From Fibrobacteraceae bacterium (GTDB lineage Bacteria; Fibrobacterota; Fibrobacteria; Fibrobacterales; Fibrobacteraceae), in assembly GCA_021443045.1 (NCBI GenBank), contig JABUUT010000004.1, positions 38,426-45,331 of the forward strand: a stretch of 6,906 nt of DNA, given 5' to 3'. Of this stretch, positions 1-5,025 are shown one piece after another. A program made the position numbers and the translations under genes. How positions within the stretch are numbered: position 1 is the stretch's first letter; each line of letters opens with the position of its first letter. Below the pieces are notes generated by a model. That model was not told where the DNA came from. It made no database searches and was given only the letters and a program-made list of their open reading frames with translations.

Positions 1-24
1 GATAAAAGTGGTGAACGATAGTTC

Positions 25-55
25 GTGGTTGGTAATCAGTTATCAGTGGTTGGTA
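25..55. repeat. Short direct repeat, GTGGTTGGTA twice with 21-nt period
   Basis: GTGGTTGGTA occurs exactly at 25-34 and 46-55. The 11 nt between them contain ATCAGT, which also recurs (35-40 and 42-47). A looser GTGGTGAACGA lies just before (9-19), so this may be the edge of a longer degenerate tandem array that continues left of the window. No function can be assigned. Confidence 0.55.
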
Positions 56-60
56 TTTGC

Positions 61-104
61 ATGGACATCCACTGGATCCTATCACCTAACGGTTCCAGGA
101 TGAC
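61..104 (+). repeat. Hairpin-forming interspersed repeat, copy A
   Basis: This 44-nt unit begins ATGGACAT and contains TGGATCCT (73-80) and AGGATGAC (97-104). CTGGATCC (72-79) pairs with GGTTCCAG (91-98) at 7 of 8 positions, leaving an 11-nt loop. It shares its ends and several inner blocks (TGGATCCT, TCAC, CTA, AGGATG) with the unit at 156-201, in the same orientation and 95 nt away. From memory, the GGATCCT...AGGATGAC ends resemble a dispersed REP-like element found in many bacterial genomes; that resemblance was not checked by search. Confidence 0.6.
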
Positions 105-128
105 CCCATCTTTCGACTTTCGTCTATA

Positions 129-141
129 GGACCAAAGGTCC
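129..141. repeat. Small perfect palindrome GGACC-AAA-GGTCC
   Basis: A 5-bp perfect stem with a 3-nt loop lies between the two hairpin repeats. There is no T-run after it on either strand, so it is unlikely to be an intrinsic terminator. It is probably part of the repeat mosaic. Confidence 0.45.
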
Positions 142-155
142 GTTCTTCCGTCTAA

Positions 156-201
156 ATGGACATTCTGTGGATCCTTCACGGCTACGCCCTTCAGGATGGA
201 C
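156..201 (+). repeat. Hairpin-forming interspersed repeat, copy B
   Basis: This 46-nt unit also begins ATGGACAT and ends AGGATGGAC. It can fold as a two-tier hairpin: ATCCT (171-175) with AGGAT (193-197), then a 4x4 internal loop, then GGC (180-182) with GCC (186-188) around a TAC loop. It is a diverged relative of the unit at 61-104. It is the nearest structured sequence downstream of the nitroreductase stop codon but has no T-run, so a role in ending that transcript or stabilising its 3' end is only possible. Confidence 0.6.
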
Positions 202-241
202 ACCAATGATGGCAGACTGCTAACGTCTATTAACCATATTC

Positions 242-757
242 CTACATAAAGGTGATGGTTTCAGATAAACTTTTCCGATTTCCGTGATTCAGCGGCTTCG
301 GAGCATCCTCTGCAGCGTAGCCTAAATCCAACACCATAAGAATTTCCTCATTTTCCGATAGCCCCATCAAGTCTTTTAACTTATCTGGATTAAAGTTGTT
401 AAGCCAGCAAGAGTCAATACCCTCATTTTTTGCGGCAAGCATCATGTGAGTCGCCACAATGGCCGCATCCTCCACACCACTGTTCCGTTTTCCACCAGGG
501 TAGGTATAAACATTGGTGGCATCAAAGGCAACCACCAAAGCCAAAGGAGCTCCATAACGACACGGAGTCACTTCATCTATTTTAGCCAAAGCCTCAGGAC
601 TTTTCATTACATAGATACGCTGTTCCTGCAAGTTCTTTGCTGTAGGCGCAAGCCTTCCCGCTTCCAGAATGGCGGTAAGTTTTTCTGTTTCCACCATTTT
701 TGTGCCATCAAATTTCTTGCAGGAAAACCGTTCCGCCACCACCGTAGAAAAATCCAT
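242..757 (-). CDS. Nitroreductase family protein (FMN-dependent oxidoreductase)
   Basis: This 171-residue cytosolic protein belongs to the nitroreductase fold (COG0778). Such enzymes bind FMN and use NAD(P)H to reduce nitro compounds, quinones or other acceptors; the physiological substrate cannot be told from sequence. The N-terminus shows the usual FMN phosphate-binding pattern, with R10, S12 and K14 in ERFSCKKF, followed by EAGRLAPTAKNLQ (residues 32-44), where N42 and Q44 sit at the common flavin-contact positions. The middle segment GVEDAAIVATHMMLAAKNEGIDSCW is the family's long central helix and flavin-side loop, and DLGYAAEDAPKP (144-155) is the C-terminal strand and loop. At 171 residues it is at the short end of the family, as in compact single-domain members. 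The ATG at 757 is fixed by an AAGGAGG four nucleotides upstream. It is divergent from the M18 peptidase gene, with no evident functional link. Confidence 0.9.
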   Translation of the reverse strand: MDFSTVVAERFSCKKFDGTKMVETEKLTAILEAGRLAPTAKNLQEQRIYVMKSPEALAKIDEVTPCRYGAPLALVVAFDATNVYTYPGGKRNSGVEDAAIVATHMMLAAKNEGIDSCWLNNFNPDKLKDLMGLSENEEILMVLDLGYAAEDAPKPLNHGNRKSLSETITFM

Positions 758-761
758 AAAA

Positions 762-768
762 CCTCCTT
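762..768 (-). promoter_or_regulatory. Canonical Shine-Dalgarno of the nitroreductase gene
   Basis: AAGGAGG on the minus strand lies 4 nt before the ATG at 757 and is a full match to the anti-Shine-Dalgarno core. A run of nine T (minus strand, 778-770) precedes it in the leader. This is the only gene in the window with such a strong site, which makes it a useful contrast to the genes that lack one. Confidence 0.85.
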
Positions 769-793
769 GAAAAAAAAACTAGGGTTCTACATC

Positions 794-799
794 AATATA
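794..799 (-). promoter_or_regulatory. Probable -10 box (TATATT) of the nitroreductase gene
   Basis: On the minus strand TATATT (799 to 794) lies 36 nt before the ATG. A transcript starting about 7 nt downstream would have a leader of roughly 30 nt holding the Shine-Dalgarno. The hexamer is identical to the boxes before the genes at 4037 and 5023. No good -35 hexamer is seen at a normal spacing. Confidence 0.45.
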
Positions 800-811
800 C
801 AAATTTCCCTA

Positions 812-839
812 TTGCAAAGGCCCTTCGAATAATTATCTT
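812..839 (+). promoter_or_regulatory. Weak candidate promoter for the M18 peptidase gene
   Basis: TTGCAA (812-817) and TATCTT (834-839) are separated by 16 nt. Each matches the sigma-70 consensus at 4 of 6 bases. It would give a leader of about 40 nt ending in an AAAGG (871-875) nine nucleotides before the ATG. The intergenic DNA is AT-rich, so chance matches are likely. Confidence 0.25.
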
Positions 840-884
840 TTTACCAGTACAAAAGAATGCAACAGCAACAAAAGGTTGATTATA

Positions 885-2114
885 ATGGACTTTATTGATT
901 TTCTCAACGATGCCGTTACCCCCTACCACACTGTAGCCGGTTTAAAAAAATTTTTTTACGAAAACAACCCCTCTAAAGATATTGATTTTTTTGAACGGGG
1001 CGGAGCTCTAATTGCAGTTAAAAAACCTAAAAAAATTAATGAACATTCAACATTCCGCATAGCCCTTGCCCACACCGATTTTCCAGCCCTAAAACTAGCC
1101 CCTATTCCAGACAAGTCTTGCACCGGCATATCTAAAATACACACCGAAGTTTATGGTGGAGCTCTGCTGAATAGCTGGTTAGACAAAGACCTTTGCTACG
1201 CTGGCATCATTGCCTACGAAGACGCAAACAAACAAATTAACCAGAAGTTGATTAGGGGTAAAAAACTATTCAAGATTCCCCAACTGGCCATACACCTCAA
1301 TCGAAACATTAACCAGGAAGGCCTTAAAATAAATGCTCAAACCGATTTAGACGCCTTATGGCAAAGTTGCAACGACCTGGATTCTGCTAAAGAAAATTTT
1401 TTGGAGAAAGCCCTTTCAATGGAACTGGCTCAAGGAGAAAAACTCCTTGACTTTGACATTCAACTTTTTGATGCACAGCCCGCAGCTATCGGTGGGTTTA
1501 ACGACGAATGGATTTTTTCGGGGCGGTTGGATAATTTAAGCAGTTGCCACGCCATAGCACAAGCATTCATTAACGCACCTTCTTTAGAAGATGATTTTTT
1601 AGTCGCTGCATTTTTTAACAACGAAGAAGTAGGAAGCACCACCCGAGAAGGAGCAGACGGCAGCTTCCTTAAAGACACTCTGGAATTAATTTATTCAAAA
1701 CAGTCTAATCAAACTTTGGGGCAGGCTCTTGCCAAGTCCTTTGCCCTTAGCATTGACATGGCCCATGCAGCCCACCCCAACCACCCAGAAAAGCACGAAG
1801 AGAACCACGCCCCCATTCTGGGCAAGGGTATTGTACTAAAAACCAACGCACAAAAACGATACGCCAGCGATGTTTTTTCTTGTGCCCGGCTTCGTCAACT
1901 TTGCAGCAAGGCTAATATCCCCTTGCAAGTTTTTACCACCCGAAACGACATGCCCTGCGGCTCCACAGTAGGGCCCACCATTTCAGCAAACCTTGGAATT
2001 CCAACCGTAGACATTGGAGAACCCATGTTAAGCATGCACAGCATTCGTGAAATGATGTCCATAAAAGACCACACCCACATGATTCAATTGATACAGGAAT
2101 TTTGGAAAGACTAA
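885..2114 (+). CDS. apeB: M18 family metallo-aminopeptidase (ApeB type)
   Basis: A 409-residue cytosolic dizinc aminopeptidase that removes N-terminal residues, typically acidic ones in this family, in peptide turnover. All family catalytic positions are visible: H63 in AHTDFPALKL (metal), H137 in LAIHLNRN (matching the substrate-pocket histidine of the eukaryotic DNPEP relatives), D215 in GRLDNLSSCHA (bridging metal ligand), E247-E248 in NNEEVGS (general base and metal ligand), D291 in IDMAHAAHPN (metal) and H385 in SMHSIRE (metal). Length is close to the roughly 430 usual for bacterial ApeB, so the gene looks complete. The reading frame stays open to a TTG at 876, but that codon abuts the AAAGG, while the ATG at 885 has a 9-nt spacing and gives the family's normal start (FIDFLNDAVTPYHTV). 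It is divergent from the nitroreductase and converges on the GT-C gene with 3 nt between stops. An A7T7 tract (944-957) lies in its N-terminal coding part. Confidence 0.93.
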   Translation: MDFIDFLNDAVTPYHTVAGLKKFFYENNPSKDIDFFERGGALIAVKKPKKINEHSTFRIALAHTDFPALKLAPIPDKSCTGISKIHTEVYGGALLNSWLDKDLCYAGIIAYEDANKQINQKLIRGKKLFKIPQLAIHLNRNINQEGLKINAQTDLDALWQSCNDLDSAKENFLEKALSMELAQGEKLLDFDIQLFDAQPAAIGGFNDEWIFSGRLDNLSSCHAIAQAFINAPSLEDDFLVAAFFNNEEVGSTTREGADGSFLKDTLELIYSKQSNQTLGQALAKSFALSIDMAHAAHPNHPEKHEENHAPILGKGIVLKTNAQKRYASDVFSCARLRQLCSKANIPLQVFTTRNDMPCGSTVGPTISANLGIPTVDIGEPMLSMHSIREMMSIKDHTHMIQLIQEFWKD

Positions 2115-2117
2115 AAA

Positions 2118-3878
2118 CTACTTGGTTGTAAGAACGGGGTTTACCCAGTCAGCATGGTCAAAGTTTTTGGCCCCCAATTCATCGGTTACCAAAGCAATAG
2201 TCCGAGCTCCCGAAACATCCACATCGGCGGAGGCTATTTGACGGCCTTCCATACGACCGCTGCGCCATGCTTCCCTATCATCCACCAGGATGATAAATTC
2301 AACGACGCCATTGCCCGATTCATCGTCAACACCACAAGAAACACGGAATCGGTCTGCATTGGGAGGCAAAAGATAAACATGCCGTGAAGGGGAATGAGTT
2401 CCAATACCCTCCACAAACAGTTGGCCATTCAAATGAAGAGGATTGCCATCAATAGTTTTTCCAATTTGTGAAGTACCGTAGCCTTCTTCCTGCACCAACA
2501 ATTTTAAATCATACACAAAAGTTTCGTTATCCTTTAACTTGTACGCCGATTCACTCATTTGAGCATAAGAGGCTCCAAAATCAATAAAATATATCACAGC
2601 AAGCAAAACATAGGGAACAACTCCAGGCACCGGCAGCCGACCCACCTTTGCCAAAGTCCTTTGATAATGATTCGGAAACAACAACTGATAGCCAAAAAGC
2701 AGCAGGGCCACCATGCCCGCCAACGCTATCCAAAACCAAATGGCCGCCCCGCGAATGGAAATCATCATAGCAATATTCACGAAAGCCAAAATAGAAAGCA
2801 CAAGGGGCCATGTTAAACTGAACTTTTTTAGACACACCGCACCGGCGATACACATAATGGCAGATGCCAAAACATAGCGTTCGTGCATGCAAGGCAGCAA
2901 CATAAAAAAGGCTAGGGCATTAAAGGATGCCAGTACCATCAGTTTGCCTGCAGACAATCGTTTAAAGAACGCCACCACCATTACAGCCACAGACACAAGC
3001 ACAAACAAAATTTTTCCAATGAGCCCAGGGTTTAAAAATGCAGGGGCAAAGTCAAAAAGAGGGCGGCTGTCGGGTGTCATGTTGCCCACCAGGGCCATCC
3101 ACAAATTTCCCGCATTCATGGCAGCATAGGGGTAGGAATTTAAAGTGCTAAAATAGGCTTGGGAAAATTCCTTGACAAATGTACCCGAGAGTATAAACGG
3201 CAAAAAAACCACCAAGAATACACCACCAGCACTCAAAATAGCCTGCCAGATTATTTTGCGATACCTAAAAGACAAGGCGCCAAACACCGGCAAAAAAGTA
3301 ATCATCTGAAACTTGGTTAAAAGCCCCAACACAAACAGGGCCATACCAAGGGCATAGGTTTTTGGCCGTGAAGCATACCACAAGGCCCACACGCATATAG
3401 TTACCGGGAGCACGTCCACCTGCCCCCACACGGGGCCATCCAAATAGAATGCGGGGTTGGCAACAACCAAGAGCATGGCAACCCACTTTAGTTCAATGGC
3501 CCAAGACCTATTTTTTAAACGGAGCCAAACAAAATGGGCCAAAGAAATATGAGCCAAAATCACAGGAAACAGACAAAGTTGCTTTAACTCGTAATCCATG
3601 TCGAGAGAGAGGTTGGTAACGTTGTACACAACAGCCACCACTCTAAGCCACAGTATGTAAAGCGGAGGATAGTCCCCTGTAAAGTTTCCCACCCCAGACT
3701 GGAGCATCTTAATCCAGTGACGCCAAAATTCCATGTCGGAAGCAAAGCCCTGGGCGTGGAGCAACACAAAGTTGATACCAATAATCAGTATGCCCCAGAA
3801 GGCGAAGGATTGCCCCTTTAAGAAGCTGTCAAAGAAAACATCACGAAAACGAAGCCAGGCAGATTTAATCTTGTACAT
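2118..3878 (-). CDS. Polytopic GT-C-fold glycosyltransferase (Gpi18/COG5542-like) with C-terminal NPCBM domain
   Basis: This 586-residue inner-membrane protein has about 12-13 hydrophobic segments (roughly residues 24-436), then a soluble C-terminal domain. The first extracytoplasmic loop has the GT-C acidic signature (D48 and E50 in SDMEFWRHW) and GDYPPLY (D69), as in Alg6/Alg8 and Gpi18-type enzymes. WGQVD (151-155) and MHERY (331-335) are further marks of this bacterial group. GT-C enzymes transfer sugars from polyprenyl-phosphate donors on the periplasmic side. Residues about 453-584 match an NPCBM/NEW2 carbohydrate-binding domain: GNPLHLNGQLFVEGIGTH, GVDDESG, and DHADW near the end. Donor and acceptor are unknown. 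The ATG at 3878 is preferred: it puts a basic N-terminus (MYKIKSAWLRFR) in the cytoplasm directly before TM1, and a TATACA box lies 8 nt upstream. In-frame alternatives are the ATG at 3947 and a GTG at 3977. It is divergent from a GT2 enzyme. Confidence 0.85.
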   Translation of the reverse strand: MYKIKSAWLRFRDVFFDSFLKGQSFAFWGILIIGINFVLLHAQGFASDMEFWRHWIKMLQSGVGNFTGDYPPLYILWLRVVAVVYNVTNLSLDMDYELKQLCLFPVILAHISLAHFVWLRLKNRSWAIELKWVAMLLVVANPAFYLDGPVWGQVDVLPVTICVWALWYASRPKTYALGMALFVLGLLTKFQMITFLPVFGALSFRYRKIIWQAILSAGGVFLVVFLPFILSGTFVKEFSQAYFSTLNSYPYAAMNAGNLWMALVGNMTPDSRPLFDFAPAFLNPGLIGKILFVLVSVAVMVVAFFKRLSAGKLMVLASFNALAFFMLLPCMHERYVLASAIMCIAGAVCLKKFSLTWPLVLSILAFVNIAMMISIRGAAIWFWIALAGMVALLLFGYQLLFPNHYQRTLAKVGRLPVPGVVPYVLLAVIYFIDFGASYAQMSESAYKLKDNETFVYDLKLLVQEEGYGTSQIGKTIDGNPLHLNGQLFVEGIGTHSPSRHVYLLPPNADRFRVSCGVDDESGNGVVEFIILVDDREAWRSGRMEGRQIASADVDVSGARTIALVTDELGAKNFDHADWVNPVLTTK

Positions 3879-3886
3879 GCAACAAA

Positions 3887-3892
3887 TGTATA
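3887..3892 (-). promoter_or_regulatory. Candidate -10 box (TATACA) immediately before the GT-C gene start
   Basis: On the minus strand TATACA lies 8 nt before the ATG at 3878 within AT-rich DNA. If used, transcription would begin at or within a few bases of the start codon. No Shine-Dalgarno is present between it and the ATG. The spacing is like that of the TATATT boxes before the genes at 4037 and 5023. Confidence 0.4.
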
Positions 3893-3976
3893 AATTCAAA
3901 ACGATGATATAAACCAAAAGCCTCCAAAACAATGAAAAAGCTTCCATTATGCCCTGTATGGCCACAATTTTTACCA

Positions 3977-4003
3977 CAGAAACCTTTTTTTTACAGGTCT
4001 CTG
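3977..4003. repeat. Imperfect inverted repeat in the GT-C/GT2 divergent intergenic region
   Basis: CAGAAACCT (3977-3985) and AGGTCTCTG (3995-4003) pair at 8 of 9 positions around a 9-nt T-rich loop. The right arm ends 21 nt before the TATATT box of the GT2 gene, so it reaches the -35 region. It could be an operator shared by the divergent genes. It precedes the assigned starts of both, so a terminator role is unlikely. Confidence 0.4.
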
Positions 4004-4024
4004 CCAGCCTTCCCGCTAAAATTC

Positions 4025-4039
4025 TATATTATTCCCATG
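4025..4039 (+). promoter_or_regulatory. Putative leaderless promoter/start of the GT2 gene
   Basis: TATATTATTCCCATG places a TATATT box (4025-4030) 6 nt before the ATG at 4037, with no Shine-Dalgarno. The same arrangement with one extra base (TATATTATTCTCCATG) precedes the MCE gene at 5010-5025. A -10 box at this distance would put the transcription start at about the A of the ATG. No clear -35 hexamer is seen. Confidence 0.5.
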
Positions 4040-4951
4040 CTTTTATCTGTAATTGTACCTGTATTTAATGAAGAAGAAATTGTCGCTAAAACTTTTGAAG
4101 TTTTGGAAGACGAACTCAAGAACGTTCCTCACGAACTGATATTCGTGAACGACGGTTCCAAAGACAGAACCAAGGAAATTTTAGAAAGCCTCATACCTGA
4201 AGACAGCGCCAATAAAATTGTTAGCTTTAGCCGCAATTTTGGGCACCAGGCCGCCTTTAGCGCAGGCCTTCAGGCCTGCAAGGGTGACGCAGTGGTCATC
4301 ATCGATGGAGACCTACAGGACCCACCTTCCCTAATCCACAAAATGTTGGAAAAATGGAAAGAAGGTTTCCAGATTGTCTACGCCCAAAGAAGCAAACGTC
4401 GAGGCGAATCCATTTTCAAAAAAACAACCGCCTACCTGTTTTATAGAACCATCCACCTGCTAACCAACATCGACATTCCTGCCGACACCGGCGATTTCCG
4501 TCTTATGGACCGCTGCGTGGTAGACCAAATTAACAATCTGCCAGAGCGAAGCCGTTTTTTGAGGGGCCTTGTATGCTGGGTTGGCTTTAAACGCATTGGC
4601 ATTTTGTACGAACGAGCCGAACGCACTGCCGGCACCTCCAAGTATCCTCTGCGCAAAATGATGCGTCTTGCCATTGACGGCATTACCAGCTTTAGCACCA
4701 TTCCCCTTAAAATCAGTTTTGTGATTGGCCTTTTAGCCTCTGTGCTGGGCTTTGGCATTTTTGTATGGAGCATTCTCGAAAAGTTTCTGCAACCCGAAAC
4801 CACGGTACCAGGCTGGGCATCCCTCATGACTGCCATAGTCTTCTTTGCAGGGGTGCAGCTTATGAGCATTGGTATTATGGGCGAATACATTGGCCGCATA
4901 TACGAAGAAGTTAAGGGAAGGCCGCTCTATATTACCGAAAAAAAGAAATAG
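4037..4951 (+). CDS. Family 2 polyprenyl-phosphate glycosyltransferase (DPM1/GtrB/ArnC-like)
   Basis: A 304-residue membrane-anchored GT-A enzyme predicted to move a sugar from a nucleotide donor to undecaprenyl (or similar) phosphate on the cytoplasmic face. Visible signatures are VIVPVFNEEE (5-14), VNDGSKDRT (37-45, nucleotide binding), SRNFGHQAAFSAGL (65-78), the metal-binding DGDLQDPP (90-97, with D90 and D92) and DTGDFRLMDR (150-159). Two C-terminal membrane segments (about 226-248 and 262-284) and the ending GEYIGRIYEEVKGRPLYI are typical of the GtrB/ArnC branch. The length is normal. The frame is open to an ATG at 3932, but the additional 35 residues are not family-like; the ATG at 4037 begins directly at the first beta strand and follows the TATATT box. 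The sugar is unknown: glucose, mannose and aminoarabinose transferases share these motifs. Its divergent neighbour is a GT-C enzyme, a plausible user of the product. Confidence 0.92.
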   Translation: MLLSVIVPVFNEEEIVAKTFEVLEDELKNVPHELIFVNDGSKDRTKEILESLIPEDSANKIVSFSRNFGHQAAFSAGLQACKGDAVVIIDGDLQDPPSLIHKMLEKWKEGFQIVYAQRSKRRGESIFKKTTAYLFYRTIHLLTNIDIPADTGDFRLMDRCVVDQINNLPERSRFLRGLVCWVGFKRIGILYERAERTAGTSKYPLRKMMRLAIDGITSFSTIPLKISFVIGLLASVLGFGIFVWSILEKFLQPETTVPGWASLMTAIVFFAGVQLMSIGIMGEYIGRIYEEVKGRPLYITEKKK

Positions 4952-4960
4952 TTTAGGGCT

Positions 4961-5001
4961 TTTACCATTTAAAACAAAAAAATTCAATTTTAAATGGTAA
5001 A
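4961..5001. repeat. Perfect 14-bp inverted repeat between the GT2 and MCE genes
   Basis: TTTACCATTTAAAA (4961-4974) and TTTTAAATGGTAAA (4988-5001) are exact reverse complements around a 13-nt A-rich loop. It begins 9 nt after the GT2 stop and ends 8 nt before the TATATT box of the MCE gene. A weak T-run (5003-5006) follows. The stem has only two or three G:C pairs in a row, so it would be a poor Rho-independent terminator. Its right arm covers the expected -35 region (about 4987-4992) of the MCE promoter, which would suit an operator. Either role, or both, is possible. Confidence 0.7.
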
Positions 5002-5009
5002 CTTTTATA

Positions 5010-5025
5010 TATATTATTCTCCATG
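5010..5025 (+). promoter_or_regulatory. Putative leaderless promoter/start of the MCE gene
   Basis: TATATT (5010-5015) lies 7 nt before the ATG at 5023, within TATATTATTCTCCATG. There is no purine-rich Shine-Dalgarno upstream; the sequence before the box is alternating T and A. The near-identity to the sequence at the GT2 start suggests a promoter sequence that is conserved within this genome. Confidence 0.5.

Larger units (their letters stand above)
1..241. other. Repeat-rich non-coding region downstream of the nitroreductase gene
   Basis: No convincing coding sequence is seen on either strand in these 241 nt. The stretch is made of short repeats: a 10-nt direct repeat (25-34 and 46-55), two diverged hairpin elements (61-104 and 156-201), a GGACC-AAA-GGTCC palindrome (129-141), and three copies of CGTCTA (121-126, 149-154, 224-229). 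It lies 3' of the minus-strand nitroreductase gene, so it is intergenic on that side; what lies to its left is outside the window. The pattern suits a site where dispersed non-coding repeats have accumulated. Confidence 0.7.

Noticed and set aside
61..201. Two similar repeats separated by a spacer, CRISPR-like at first sight
   Set aside because: Only two diverged copies with unequal length, no exact repeat unit, no further units at the same period, and no cas genes.
446..832. Plus-strand open frame of 128 codons opposite the nitroreductase gene
   Set aside because: It is antisense to a well-supported gene and its translation (many His, Arg and Ser, no domain) has no protein-like character.
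881..886. A perfect TATAAT overlapping the M18 peptidase ATG
   Set aside because: It runs into the start codon, so transcription would begin inside the gene. An AAAGG at a good distance suggests a normal leader. Likely chance in AT-rich DNA.
944..957. A7T7 tract inside the M18 gene as a phase-variation or programmed frameshift site
   Set aside because: The frame is intact on both sides and encodes the expected family sequence. The codons simply read Lys-Lys-Phe-Phe, and mixed A/T runs of seven are common in AT-rich genes.
4441..4899. Minus-strand open frame of 152 codons opposite the GT2 gene
   Set aside because: It is antisense to a clear glycosyltransferase and its composition (Met-, Arg- and Ser-rich) is that of a shadow frame.
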